Assembly: GCF_000745455.1 (NCBI RefSeq)
Contig: NZ_JQJI01000012.1
Coordinates: 1-60,823, forward strand
Length of the DNA: 60,823 nucleotides
Source: Mesoaciditoga lauensis cd-1655R = DSM 25116
GTDB lineage: Bacteria; Thermotogota; Thermotogae; Mesoaciditogales; Mesoaciditogaceae
Direction: 5' to 3'
In this document: one piece after another, positions 32,691-41,675 of the stretch
Layout: the number at the start of each line of letters is the position of its first letter
Position numbering within the stretch: position 1 is the stretch's first letter
Notes under the pieces: generated by a model
What the model was told of the DNA's origin: nothing
What the model saw: the letters and a program-made list of their open reading frames with translations, nothing else
The model's database searches: none
Position numbers and translations under genes: made by a program

Positions 32691-34454
32691 TTAGAATCCA
32701 CCTCTTCCACCGCCACCGAATCCGCCACCAACGCCTCCGCCAAAACCACCAGAAGATCCATTGTTTGATTGAACGGAGTTGGTGGTCGCATACATTGGCA
32801 GTCTGTAAATAGATGAATACCAGTACATATCTATCCAAGCTGGATAAAGGGGAGAGGATTCAACGATTTTCGGATCTATTTCCTTTATGGCTCGCGTAAC
32901 TTTTTTGGCAACGCCAAGGGCTGTGCCGTATATGAGGTATTTATCCCATAGCACCACCGATTCCGGTGGTTTTTCTTTTATAAGAGAATAGTCCGTTAGG
33001 TATTTTTCAAAATTCTTCCATCGTAGATAGTATTCTCTCCCATTCTTCGTCCATTTTCCAAAGATGTCTTTTGGAAGCACTAACATTATCCACGCTACCG
33101 TCCAATCGACGAATGCAAACCACGCGGAGTATTGAGCGATCATCGGATACGCTTTTGTGGAGACAACGTATGCCAAAAAGGCCAAAGGTATTACGATGAG
33201 AACGCCAACTGCTAAAAGCTTTGCAAGGGTGTTCCCATAAGTTACTATGTAGTTTCTTCCTTCCACTTCCAAGGAAATTTGGTTTTTCCAATTGTTGTAA
33301 GCAGATAGGAATTCTTTTGAAAAACTTACATTTCCTTTCATCGAATCTCTCAGGCTTTCGGGATCGAAAATACCTTCAATGGCGTAAGGTTTTATGACGA
33401 GTTTTAGAAGAAGGTTTTCGCTTTCATCCAACGGTTTTTTCCCCTTGCTTATCTTAAAAGCGCTCTTGCCGGCGAATTCTAGATATCCCTTTTCAACGAG
33501 ACTCAAAATAGTGGCAGCAAAGGCGTCACCATCTGGATCGGAAACTATTCTTTTCACGATGGAATTCACCACGGCTGGCGGATCGTCATACGGTGTGTCC
33601 CTTTCGTATTCTGAATGCAACTCAACCTGTGGTTCTCTTCCGAAGAAGTAGAACGATGCAAAGGGAATTACCGCCGCCAGGGCCAACAGGATCATCCAGG
33701 TAATCCATATCATCTTCGCGCGCGATACGTAAGAGTTTTCGATCTTCAAGATGTCAGAATAGCTTTTATCCAGCGTCGAAGCATACAGGGTTTTCGTTTT
33801 AGGAAAGATAAACCTGGCTTCCGCGTAAGCGTTGGGTGGAAGGTTCACGTACGTTATGGCGTATTCGTTCCCGCTATGGCTGATAACGTGCGGAACATCC
33901 ATTGGGTGAACGAAGATGTTTTTGACGTCGAACTTCGGATCGAACTTGTAAACAACCGTTAGATTGTGAACCCATGAAGGTGTGTTATCCCCCCAAAACT
34001 TATGGAAGAACTGAGAAAAGTCTTTCCCATTTTGAAAAGCGTTGTAAACATCGTAGGAAAGGTTCATCACAACCTTATCTCCACCGGGCTTTGGAACGTT
34101 GTAACCTTTGTTTAGGTATATTTTTAGATCAAATCCCTGTGGTGTTACCCTTCCCGTTTTTTTCAATATTTTCGCACCCTCAACGGATACTTTGAAGTTT
34201 TCAAGTCGGACTCCTTTTGGAAGCATCATGTAAGGGGCTAAGCCGTGATATGCCTTTTTAAAAGTGTAAAATTCATGTTCTTGAATATGGGCAACGCCTT
34301 GAGAATCAAGATCAACTTCTATTAAGGCTTTATCGACGTTCAAAACGGATTTAGATACTGCCAGGTAGCCGTTGGCGTATATGACAAGAAATATTCCAAA
34401 GCCGGCGGCAAGCACAACTATCAACACACGTAAAAATATTCCCGCTTTGCTCAT
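32691..34454 (-). CDS. DUF2207 membrane protein with Gly-rich tail
   Basis: The 587-residue protein has an N-terminal signal/anchor (about 7-28), an extracytoplasmic beta domain (about 30-235), a membrane segment (about 249-270), a cytoplasmic middle part, two adjacent membrane segments (about 410-450) and a C-terminal tail GGFGGGVGGGFGGGGRGGF. This is the usual architecture of DUF2207 (YciQ-like) proteins, whose function is unknown. It overlaps recN by 4 bp. The Gly tail may be a flexible surface or binding element. Confidence 0.9.
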   Translation of the reverse strand: MSKAGIFLRVLIVVLAAGFGIFLVIYANGYLAVSKSVLNVDKALIEVDLDSQGVAHIQEHEFYTFKKAYHGLAPYMMLPKGVRLENFKVSVEGAKILKKTGRVTPQGFDLKIYLNKGYNVPKPGGDKVVMNLSYDVYNAFQNGKDFSQFFHKFWGDNTPSWVHNLTVVYKFDPKFDVKNIFVHPMDVPHVISHSGNEYAITYVNLPPNAYAEARFIFPKTKTLYASTLDKSYSDILKIENSYVSRAKMIWITWMILLALAAVIPFASFYFFGREPQVELHSEYERDTPYDDPPAVVNSIVKRIVSDPDGDAFAATILSLVEKGYLEFAGKSAFKISKGKKPLDESENLLLKLVIKPYAIEGIFDPESLRDSMKGNVSFSKEFLSAYNNWKNQISLEVEGRNYIVTYGNTLAKLLAVGVLIVIPLAFLAYVVSTKAYPMIAQYSAWFAFVDWTVAWIMLVLPKDIFGKWTKNGREYYLRWKNFEKYLTDYSLIKEKPPESVVLWDKYLIYGTALGVAKKVTRAIKEIDPKIVESSPLYPAWIDMYWYSSIYRLPMYATTNSVQSNNGSSGGFGGGVGGGFGGGGRGGF

Positions 34455-35998
34455 TTTTTGACTCCTTTCGGAATTTTACCGAACATTTCCTTTATCTCTT
34501 CTTTTCTCATTTTGCCGTTGAGTTCCTTTATAACAGAATAAGTTTTTCCGTCTTTCACGTGTTTTTCCACTTTAAAATGTTTGTCGGCAATGGCCGCTAT
34601 TTGTGGCATATGTGTTATGACTATGAGCTGGGTATCTTTTGAAATCTCTTTGAGTTTTTCAGCCACCACGTCCGCTGTTCTCACTCCAACACCTGATGCA
34701 ACTTCATCAAAGACAACAGTCTCAACGGGAAGTTTTCTTCCAAGCGCCGCTTCTAACGCCAGGTAAAATCTTGCCGTTTCTCCACCAGAGGCTATTTTTG
34801 AGAGCGGAAGGGAACCGAGGCCGGGATTAAGCAAGCCAACGAATTCTATGAAATCCATCCCGCTTTCGGTAAAATCGGTCTTCTCGTAAATGTAATCTAT
34901 TTTCGCTTCTTTCATTCCAAGATCTCGAAGGTTCTTTTCGGCATTTTTCAACAAATTTCTGGCGGATTCCTTTCTCAACTCACTTATTTTTAACGCGAGC
35001 GGAAGCATCTCGTTTTCCAATTCTTTCAAGCGTCTGTTTGCCTTTCTAAGAACGTTGGCTTTTTTATGGAGCTCTGCCAGATGAGAATGAAACTCTTCGA
35101 GTTTTTCTTGCACATCTTTCAATGTGGGACCATATCTCCTTTTGATTCTTTCCACTTGCGATATCTTTTTTTCAAGCTCTACGATTTTTTCTTCATCAAT
35201 TTCCTGTTCCATGCCGTAACTTTCTAGTTCACGTTCCAAATCGGATATCTCATCCTGTATGGATTGCGCGCTCTCCAAAAAGCGCTCCGATTTTTCATCA
35301 AGAATGCGGAGTTCTTTGGCTTTCTTTACCAAATTGAGCGTTGCGTCTTCCATGCCACCCTCGCCGTTCATTATGTAAAGCATCCCTTGAACGTTTTGAA
35401 TGATTTGCTGCGCGTTTGAGAGTCGCTTGTAATCGGAAAGCATTTCTTCGTATTCTTCTTCACTTACAAAACTACTTTCTATCTTTTCAATTTCTCTTTC
35501 GGTGATTTTCGCCTCTTCTTCTATTTCTTCGAGGTTCTCTTTCTGAATCGTCTTTTTGATGTGAGTGTATTCTTTGAACAATTTTCTGTACTCTTTAAGT
35601 AAGGCATTTATCTTTGAATCGAAAAGATCAACGAATGCCATGTGTGTTTTCGGATCTCGTATGATTCCAGATGCACCCTGGCTATGAATGATGAGAAGAG
35701 ACTCCACAAAACGTTTCAAATGGGAAAGTGTCGTTAAAGAGCCGTTTATTTTTGCACTTGTTCGAGATGGATTGAATTTGATCGAGACGATCTTTTCATC
35801 GTTGTCAACGACAAATCGCCCTTCTACTTCGCTTTTTTCAGCCAGAGACGGCCTCTCGCCAAATAAAGCTTTTAATGCGGATAAAAACAACGACTTTCCC
35901 GCACCAGTTTCTCCTGTTACAACGTTTAAGCCTTCGGAGAATTCGAGGTTTATCTCGTCAAAAAGCACGAAATTCTTTACGTGTATTTCCGCTAACAT
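34451..35998 (-). CDS. recN: DNA repair protein RecN
   Basis: The 515-residue SMC-like ATPase acts early in double-strand break repair. The N-terminal Walker A is GETGAGKS (29-36), a long coiled coil follows (about 160-370), and the C-terminus has the signature LPLSKIASGGETARFYLALE, Walker B ETVVFDEVASGVG and the switch VITHMPQIAAIADKHF. It is slightly shorter than typical (about 550), mainly in the coiled coil. It directly follows the HhH/DUF2087 gene. Confidence 0.96.
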   Translation of the reverse strand: MLAEIHVKNFVLFDEINLEFSEGLNVVTGETGAGKSLFLSALKALFGERPSLAEKSEVEGRFVVDNDEKIVSIKFNPSRTSAKINGSLTTLSHLKRFVESLLIIHSQGASGIIRDPKTHMAFVDLFDSKINALLKEYRKLFKEYTHIKKTIQKENLEEIEEEAKITEREIEKIESSFVSEEEYEEMLSDYKRLSNAQQIIQNVQGMLYIMNGEGGMEDATLNLVKKAKELRILDEKSERFLESAQSIQDEISDLERELESYGMEQEIDEEKIVELEKKISQVERIKRRYGPTLKDVQEKLEEFHSHLAELHKKANVLRKANRRLKELENEMLPLALKISELRKESARNLLKNAEKNLRDLGMKEAKIDYIYEKTDFTESGMDFIEFVGLLNPGLGSLPLSKIASGGETARFYLALEAALGRKLPVETVVFDEVASGVGVRTADVVAEKLKEISKDTQLIVITHMPQIAAIADKHFKVEKHVKDGKTYSVIKELNGKMRKEEIKEMFGKIPKGVKK

Positions 35999-36550
35999 TC
36001 ACATACCCCTCTTATAGCTCGAACCATCTTTTGTTCTTTTTATAAAACCATAATCCACAAGATACCTTCTTATGGCTATGTAATCATCATAAATTGGCGC
36101 CAAAATGGTGTTTACTTCACTTTCGTCGTACAATTGCCCTTTCTTGAATTCTCGTGAAATTTCTTTTAAAACGTAAAATTTGAAGGAATATTTTGAGGGC
36201 ATCGTTTTGAGAGAACCATCTTCGTTGAAAAATCTCTTTTTCACTTCTTCTTGCCATATTTTCCCCAACGCCTTTGCGTCTTGGTTGAAGATCTTGTTTT
36301 TGTATTTTGCCGGAATGAGCTCCAAGAGCTGCGTGTGTTTCCTTATCTTCCCATTTTTCATGAACTCCTCTGTTTTCTCTACCACGGCTTTTCCAATTCC
36401 TTTTATCTCTTTAAGTTTTTCAACATCCAATCCAATTTTTTCTATCGTTTCAGCTGCAAAACGATAAGTGCGAGCTTTAAAAGGCTCTCCCAGGAAATCC
36501 TCCATATCTGCCATTTCTTTGAAAATTTTTGCAAGCTCTAACTTTTCCAT
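35999..36550 (-). CDS. Fusion of a PolX-type HhH domain and DUF2087
   Basis: I choose ATG 36550 because GGAGGG lies about eight bases upstream; the longer GTG start is too close to that site. Residues 1-75 look like the N-terminal domain of DNA polymerase X (AKIFKEMADMEDFLGEPFKA, then ETIEKIGLDVEKL and the HhH hairpin LKEIKGIGKAVVEKTEEFM). Residues 100-180 match DUF2087: RFFNEDGSLKTMPSKYSFKF, KGQLYDESEVNTIL and IAIRRYLVDYGFIKRTKDGS. No polymerase palm is present. A DNA-binding repair or regulatory role with recN is inferred. Confidence 0.8.
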   Translation of the reverse strand: MEKLELAKIFKEMADMEDFLGEPFKARTYRFAAETIEKIGLDVEKLKEIKGIGKAVVEKTEEFMKNGKIRKHTQLLELIPAKYKNKIFNQDAKALGKIWQEEVKKRFFNEDGSLKTMPSKYSFKFYVLKEISREFKKGQLYDESEVNTILAPIYDDYIAIRRYLVDYGFIKRTKDGSSYKRGM

Positions 36551-36685
36551 GTTTTTCACCCTCCGATGAGATTATATCATCGAAGGTGATTTCTTTTTTA
36601 TTCTAAAGGATTTTTTAGCTTGTTCGAAAATTCAAAGTTCAAAAAGCGACTATCAACTTTTTATTTTTAGCAAGATCATTAGAAA

Positions 36686-37027
36686 CTCATGTTGTGCATG
36701 AACATTACGAAAGGTATTACAAGGAGAAGATATGGACAACATTTGAATACAACGCTTTTTACTTACAATCCGCTTTCCAAGCGGCCAAGGCAATTTTTTT
36801 CGAAGTCCTGTCAGAACGGATTCGCTCTTCTTTCCGCCTTCCAATTCAAAATATGAGGCACGCTCAGACACTCGTCCGTGAGTGTTTCGCTTTCTCGGCA
36901 CGTCCTGTGCCTCTCAACCTCATATTTTGAATCTCCAGATGGAACGCTCACATGTTCTGACAAGTACTTCGAGGGTGAGATTTAATCCCTTTTTGAAATG
37001 CTTTGTAACATTGACGCACAATGTGAG
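36686..37027 (+). repeat. MITE-like palindromic repeat, complete copy (R2)
   Basis: 342 bp with imperfect terminal inverted repeats (CTCATGTTGTGCATGAACAT...ACATTGACGCACAATGTGAG) and a perfect 8-bp target duplication ATTAGAAA at 36678-36685 and 37028-37035. Internal modules in order: hairpin CCGCTTTCCAAGCGG, stem CGAAGTCCTGTCAGAAC with GTTCTGACAAGTACTTCG, and a central three-way palindrome closed by TTCAAAATATGAGG/CCTCATATTTTGAA. Reading frames through it are shadows. Confidence 0.92.
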
Positions 37028-37075
37028 ATTAGAAATATTGGATAAGGTCACAAGATTATAAGCTAATAGCTTTGT

Positions 37076-37099
37076 CTTGTGCATGAGCATTACGAAAGA
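37076..37099 (+). repeat. Fragment of the MITE-like repeat end
   Basis: CTTGTGCATGAGCATTACGAAAG repeats the left terminus of the 36686 copy. A weaker CTCACGTTGCGTGAA lies at about 37148-37162. The rest of the element is missing or decayed. Confidence 0.6.
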
Positions 37100-37224
37100 C
37101 ATCACTAGGAACAAAAGTTTTCCATAAGAATATGCAAGTCGAGTTGAGCTCACGTTGCGTGAAGATTAAGAAATCAATTGGAAAGCCGTTGACGTTGAAA
37201 CCAAAAAAAGATGAACCCTCCTCT

Positions 37225-37263
37225 CCAACTTCGTTGGCCATCTCCTCCCGGTTTCGGGAGGAG
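37225..37263. other. Pair of extragenic hairpins
   Basis: CCAAC-TTC-GTTGG (37225-37237) and CTCCTCCCGGTTTCGGGAGGAG (37242-37263) are perfect hairpins with no T-tract and no gene ending nearby. They are part of the repeat-rich 36.6-37.5 kb island. Confidence 0.6.
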
Positions 37264-37327
37264 AATCAACGTGATTGTTTTTCAAATAGCTCTGCTCCTA
37301 GAAATTAAAGCGTTCTATGTTTAACAT

Positions 37328-37488
37328 AAGTCTGTCCCCATTTATGGCGGAAGTATCGGCGGAGCCATTTTAAAATAAGAAGTCTACCCCCGTGTGCGGG
37401 GGAAGTGTCGACGGAGCCATTTTATATAAGAAGTCTGCCCCCACTTGTGGGGGAAGTGTCGGCAGAGCCGACGTAGGGGGCTGAGACT
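37328..37488. repeat. Three tandem ~52-bp hairpin units
   Basis: Units begin at 37328, 37380 and 37431, each starting AAGTCTG or AAGTCTA. They share a hairpin with CCCC/GGGG arms whose arms and loops vary (CCCCATTTATGGCGG, CCCCCGTGTGCGGGGG, CCCCCACTTGTGGGGG), followed by GAAGTGTCG(G/A)C-x-GAGCC. Unit three is complete: hairpin GTCGGC-AGA-GCCGAC and a closing arm AGTCTGCCCCC with GGGGGCTGAGACT. It thus folds as a three-way junction; units one and two appear truncated. Confidence 0.85.
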
Positions 37489-37724
37489 AACTCTTCACGC
37501 TCTGAATGATTTCTCAATTCTGGTTGGATGTCAAAGTTTGGATGAGTACATGAACGACGACTTGAAATCTGAATTTATTCTTTCTATTTTCTATCTTTTC
37601 CTGTAAAGATATGGAGGTGATATTTTAATTGTAACTATTATCTGAATTATCGCGAGTTATTTGGTTGTTAACGATCTTCGATTTTTCCATTGATTATGCG
37701 CTTTATTTTCAAATAAGCTAAAAC
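37489..37724. other. Intergenic stretch with nothing recognised
   Basis: AT-rich sequence between the tandem hairpins and the promoter of the next gene. It has stop codons in all frames and no clear hairpin or tRNA. Probably non-functional spacer or decayed sequence. Confidence 0.5.
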
Positions 37725-37753
37725 TTGCATAATTTGAGAATTGTTGGTATAAT
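37725..37753 (+). promoter_or_regulatory. Strong sigma-70 promoter of the 161-residue secreted protein
   Basis: TTGCAT (37725-37730) and TATAAT (37748-37753) are spaced 17 bp, with a TG two bases before the -10 (TGGTATAAT). The 5' leader to the ATG is about 80 nt. Confidence 0.75.
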
Positions 37754-37840
37754 TTATATTTAATATTCATATGTTAGAAATAGATTTGCCTCCTGACTGT
37801 TTGAGGCTTTTAAAAAATCAAAGAGAAAGGAGAGGTAAGG

Positions 37841-38326
37841 ATGGAGACGAAGAAAGTACTGATTTTGGTGGTAGTGGGCTTACTCGTGATGGTTTCAATT
37901 TCATTCGCAGATTTTTTTGCTGGCATTGAAGTTGGAACTGGAGGCTTTTCCATCGCTGGAGGAATGGATACCGGTTCATCTCTGATAGAATTAACTATTA
38001 CCCCAATGAGTGGAACGATTGGCTTTGGAGGGGGATACACCCAACTGATTGGGAAAATTTATGATGGGAAAGTGGGGGATAGCGGAACGATTGTAGTCCA
38101 TTGGGGAGCTGGAGGATCGGTGTATTTCGCATCTGTTTATGGTTATAGTGTTTTTGGCATCGGTGTGGGTCCGGCTTTAATAGAGCACCTTGTGATAAAC
38201 AAAATCAAGCTCCTCTCCACACAAATGGCAGGTATTACTTATACCCCCGGGATTAGAACGGAATATGGAACTTACGGTGGAGGCATAAGTTTCGGGATTA
38301 GTGGTGGGGTTTTCTACGAATTTTAA
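37841..38326 (+). CDS. Secreted or outer-membrane beta-rich protein
   Basis: The 161-residue protein has a signal peptide (about 1-23, ending ISFA-D) and then glycine-rich alternating beta strands (GTIGFGGGYTQLI, YGTYGGGISFGISGGVFYEF). The C-terminal Phe and alternating pattern look like a small beta-barrel or sheath-associated protein. It stands alone with a strong promoter and a good AAAGGAGAGG site, so it may be abundant. No family recognised. Confidence 0.75.
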   Translation: METKKVLILVVVGLLVMVSISFADFFAGIEVGTGGFSIAGGMDTGSSLIELTITPMSGTIGFGGGYTQLIGKIYDGKVGDSGTIVVHWGAGGSVYFASVYGYSVFGIGVGPALIEHLVINKIKLLSTQMAGITYTPGIRTEYGTYGGGISFGISGGVFYEF

Positions 38327-38350
38327 AATAAGTCCTACATAAATTGAAAA

Positions 38351-38376
38351 GGCGCTTCCCTTTTTAGGGGAGCGTC
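38351..38376. terminator. Terminator-like hairpin between convergent genes
   Basis: GGCGCTTCCC-TTTTTA-GGGGAGCGTC forms a 10-bp stem with minor mismatches between the secreted-protein gene and the convergent permease gene. There is only an A-run on the left (T-run on the minus strand), so it probably acts on the ABC operon. Confidence 0.5.
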
Positions 38377-38402
38377 GCTCTATTATCTTAGAAATTCAAG
38401 AA

Positions 38403-39428
38403 TTATTCCACTTTGAAGAGTTTCCCAAATCCTATTAAGATCAAAACAAACCCTGCAAACATGAGAAATATCATGCCGTAAAAGCTTACACTTGACATGG
38501 GTCTCAGACCAAATACGTATTTCATCGCATTCACGATGTAAATCACAGGAAGAGAATAGGCTATTTTTTGCATGGATTTCGGCATGATTTCCACTGGAAA
38601 GTACACGCCCGAAAAGAACATGACGATTGTGTAGATTACACTTGATATTTCACTTGCAATTTTTGCGCTAGGCGAAAAGAGCAGAATTATCATCCCTATG
38701 CCCATCATTCCGAATGTGGATGATAGCAATAGAATGGAAAAATTTACCCATTGAATGTGGTAATGAACTCCAAAAGTTATAACCGCCACCAAAAGAAGAA
38801 GGAGTATGGATATGTAAGTTTTCACGACGCTTTCTAGTATGAAAGCACCGTAGAAATGCCATTTGAACAACGGAGTAGTCCAAAGTTTTCTGATTATCTT
38901 TTTATCCCTTAAATGCGCAAGCGACGCGGTCATCGAAAATATCCCGGCCGAAAAGATGCTCAATGCGAGTATTCCAGGAATAAGGGTATCAAGATAGGAG
39001 AGCTTTTGTTCGGAAAAGCTCACTTCTCTCTTAGTAACTTTTATCACCGGTGTGGTACCTTTTTCTTTGTTTAAGATCGCGGCGATCTTTTTCCCGAGCG
39101 AGATGTAATATTCGTTCGATTGTGCATTGGAGGGATTCAAATACACGTTCAACAATGTTGAAGAAAGCGACACACCAAAATCCACGTCATGTTTTGCCAC
39201 GGCTTTTTTCAACATGGATATGTTTTCAAAGCTCTTAAAAGACACACCTTCTATTTTAGGGACGTTCCCCGTTATTCCCACTTTTACGGTAGGAGCGTTG
39301 TATATTCCGGAAAAAACGAAGCCGAGCACGATTAACGTCATCGCCGGAAAGAACAAGTTAAAGAATATGTCCATTTTATCTCTTAAAGAGTGGATAGCCA
39401 GAGCCGTGAAATTAGACCAAAATTTCAT
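38403..39428 (-). CDS. ABC-2 type exporter permease (second)
   Basis: The 341-residue permease has an N-terminal membrane helix (about 21-44), a large extracytoplasmic domain and five C-terminal helices with the ABC-2 signature region FFSGVYFPVEIMPKSMQKIA. It is 4 bp below its partner and last in the operon. With the other permease it forms a heterodimer driven by the ATPase. Substrate (drug, lipid or polymer) is not known; DrrB/NatB-like. Confidence 0.9.
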   Translation of the reverse strand: MKFWSNFTALAIHSLRDKMDIFFNLFFPAMTLIVLGFVFSGIYNAPTVKVGITGNVPKIEGVSFKSFENISMLKKAVAKHDVDFGVSLSSTLLNVYLNPSNAQSNEYYISLGKKIAAILNKEKGTTPVIKVTKREVSFSEQKLSYLDTLIPGILALSIFSAGIFSMTASLAHLRDKKIIRKLWTTPLFKWHFYGAFILESVVKTYISILLLLLVAVITFGVHYHIQWVNFSILLLSSTFGMMGIGMIILLFSPSAKIASEISSVIYTIVMFFSGVYFPVEIMPKSMQKIAYSLPVIYIVNAMKYVFGLRPMSSVSFYGMIFLMFAGFVLILIGFGKLFKVE

Positions 39429-39432
39429 CTAG

Positions 39433-40605
39433 TTAAACCTCCCATTTGAATTTCCTAACGCTGTAAAGAGTCATGAATCCAGCCCAGATCAATGGAACAA
39501 GAATATTTAAAAAAACAGAAGTGGTTGAATGGCTAACACCCATGAAAGCTCTCAGCCCATTGGCCAGATACGTTGTTGGAATAGAATAGGCAATGACTTT
39601 CACCACAGTGGGAACGTTGTTTATAGGAAAGAAAAGCCCTCCTAGAAACATGAAAAGGAAGTTGAAAAGATTGGCAAGGGCATTTCCGGAATTCGCACTT
39701 TTCGAAATGGATGAGATAAAGAATCCCAAAGGCAACAAAACAATAAGGGCATACAACATGAATGAAACTGATGCCGCATTGATTTGAATGTGAGCGCCTA
39801 ACATTTTTGCAACTATTAGTAACAACGTCAATTGCAAAATTTCAAGTACAACGTTTGAAAGGGACATTCCAAGAATGTAATTACTCTTCGTCATGGGAGA
39901 GACGAAAAATCTCTTCAAGATTTTTCTTTCCCTTTGAACCAGTAGATCGTCTGTTATGCCAAAAAGTGACACGGACATGAAAGCCATGACGATTATGCCG
40001 CCTGTCAAAAAGTCGATGTACGAAAAAGTTTTGCGGTTTTCCGTAACGTACTCCACTTTAGGTGATATGAATTTCTTTTTAGCCTTTTCCCAGAAGGTTC
40101 TGTTAAATGAAGATATGACGGAATCCAGTATGGAGAAAGCGATATCAGAACTTTGGCTGTTTCTTCGCGTGTATATCGTTATGTTTGGTTTGTAAACGTT
40201 TAACGGAGTTTTTAGCATTTGAAAATAAACGGAGGAATTGAAATTTTTTGGTATAAGCATCACGGCGTCTATTTTTTCTTCTTTTAGATCCTTTATGAAT
40301 CCATCAATTGATTTTTCGTTCGTTGCTATTTTCAACGATAAGATCGGATTTTTTCCTTTTTTGGCCTCTGACATACCTTTCAAAGCTTGAATTATGTAAG
40401 ATGAAAAATCAACATTCGTGTTTTTTAAAGTCGAATTTTCATTCACAACGGCAACTCTAACCGTAATGGAACTTTGAATGTTGGAAAGTATGCTGGACAG
40501 TATGAACAAAAGCAGCACCGGAAAGATCATTATCCAAAAGAGAGCGGAAGGGCTTTTTAAGCTTGCCAAGGTCAAAGCTTTGAAGACTGTTAGCGTTCTC
40601 TTCAT
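39433..40605 (-). CDS. ABC-2 type exporter permease (first)
   Basis: The 390-residue permease has the same layout: an N-terminal helix (about 19-40), an external domain (50-190) and C-terminal helices, with FMFLGGLFFPINNVPTVVKV as the conserved loop. It overlaps the ATPase stop by one base. The two permeases share about the same structure but little sequence, so the exporter is a heterodimer. Confidence 0.9.
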   Translation of the reverse strand: MKRTLTVFKALTLASLKSPSALFWIMIFPVLLLFILSSILSNIQSSITVRVAVVNENSTLKNTNVDFSSYIIQALKGMSEAKKGKNPILSLKIATNEKSIDGFIKDLKEEKIDAVMLIPKNFNSSVYFQMLKTPLNVYKPNITIYTRRNSQSSDIAFSILDSVISSFNRTFWEKAKKKFISPKVEYVTENRKTFSYIDFLTGGIIVMAFMSVSLFGITDDLLVQRERKILKRFFVSPMTKSNYILGMSLSNVVLEILQLTLLLIVAKMLGAHIQINAASVSFMLYALIVLLPLGFFISSISKSANSGNALANLFNFLFMFLGGLFFPINNVPTVVKVIAYSIPTTYLANGLRAFMGVSHSTTSVFLNILVPLIWAGFMTLYSVRKFKWEV

Positions 40606-41564
40606 CAGTCTCTTAATCTCCTTCCAGTCAGTTTTAAGAAGACGTCTTCAAGGTTGGACTGTCTTACGATCAGATCTTCGATTTTAAGTTGCTTATTTTC
40701 CGTCCAATCAAGGAATTTCTTCATGATTGAAGGAAGTTCAAACGTTTTCAAGATCACTTTGGAATCTTCGAACTCTACAGAATCATGGAACAACTCTCTA
40801 AGTTCTGTTTTTTTCCCTTCATCGAGTTTTAAGTGTGCCTCTATTACCCTTTTTCCTCCGAAAGAAGAGATAAGCTTCTGGACAGTTCCCTTCGCTATTA
40901 TCTTTCCATGATCCATGATGTAAATGTAGTCAGATAGAAACTCAGCTTCTTCCATGTAATGAGTTGTCAAAAATATGGTCTTTCCCAATTTTTTCAAATT
41001 CACGATCATATCCCAGATGTTTCTTCTGGATTGTGGATCCAACCCTGTTGTTGGTTCATCCATGAAGATGAGTTGCGGATCGCCTATAATTGCAACCCCT
41101 ATTGCAAGACGCTGACGCTGACCACCTGAAAGTTTTTCCACTTTGGCATTTTTCTTTTCGGTCAAGCTCACGATTTTTAGAACTTCTTCTATTTCTAATC
41201 CCTTCGAATAGAAGTTTTTAAACGTTTTCAATATTTCAACAACGCTGAGATGGTCTATGAAGTTGTTCTCTTGCAGCACAACTCCTATTTTCTCTTTCAG
41301 ACGTATGGGAAGACCGTTCTTTATTTTTGTTCCAAAAAGGGTTATCGTGCCTTCATCGTGTTTTTTCAGCCCTTCTAGGATTTCCAACGTGGTCGTTTTT
41401 CCGGCTCCATTTGGTCCTAGGAGTGTGAAAACTTCTCCTTTAAGTACTTTGAAGGATGTACCATCAACCGCTTTCACGTCATTGTAGTATTTTTTAAGTC
41501 CTTCCACTTCTAAAATGCTCTCTTTTTCCACCTTTTTCTCTCCCTTTTCGTTGTTTATCATCAT
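40605..41564 (-). CDS. ABC exporter ATPase
   Basis: The 319-residue ATPase has Walker A GPNGAGKT (near 50), Q-loop VLQENNFIDHL, signature KLSGGQRQRLAIG, Walker B LIFMDEPTTGLD and the switch His in FLTTHYMEEAEFLSDY. A C-terminal extension of about 80 residues is typical of DrrA/NatA subunits. The likely start is ATG 41564 or ATG 41561. It is first in the three-gene operon, divergent from the ZapA cluster. Confidence 0.94.
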   Translation of the reverse strand: MMINNEKGEKKVEKESILEVEGLKKYYNDVKAVDGTSFKVLKGEVFTLLGPNGAGKTTTLEILEGLKKHDEGTITLFGTKIKNGLPIRLKEKIGVVLQENNFIDHLSVVEILKTFKNFYSKGLEIEEVLKIVSLTEKKNAKVEKLSGGQRQRLAIGVAIIGDPQLIFMDEPTTGLDPQSRRNIWDMIVNLKKLGKTIFLTTHYMEEAEFLSDYIYIMDHGKIIAKGTVQKLISSFGGKRVIEAHLKLDEGKKTELRELFHDSVEFEDSKVILKTFELPSIMKKFLDWTENKQLKIEDLIVRQSNLEDVFLKLTGRRLRD

Positions 41565-41675
41565 TATACATTAGAGGCATCGTATTTCAAGAACAAATGA
41601 CCTTTTTCCAGTTTTTAATCCTCAATTTTAAAAAATACGTCAAAAATATAGTAAAATCATTAAAAGGGGTGAAAA

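Noticed and set aside
36653-36930. Minus- and plus-strand frames of about 80 aa over the 36.7-kb repeat, and similar ones at 50132-50367 and 60512-60718
   Set aside because: They recur only because the MITE-like element recurs; there is no ribosome site and they break in other copies.
37328-37488. Tandem units read as a CRISPR array
   Set aside because: Units are fully repeated without unique spacers of constant length and no cas genes are near.
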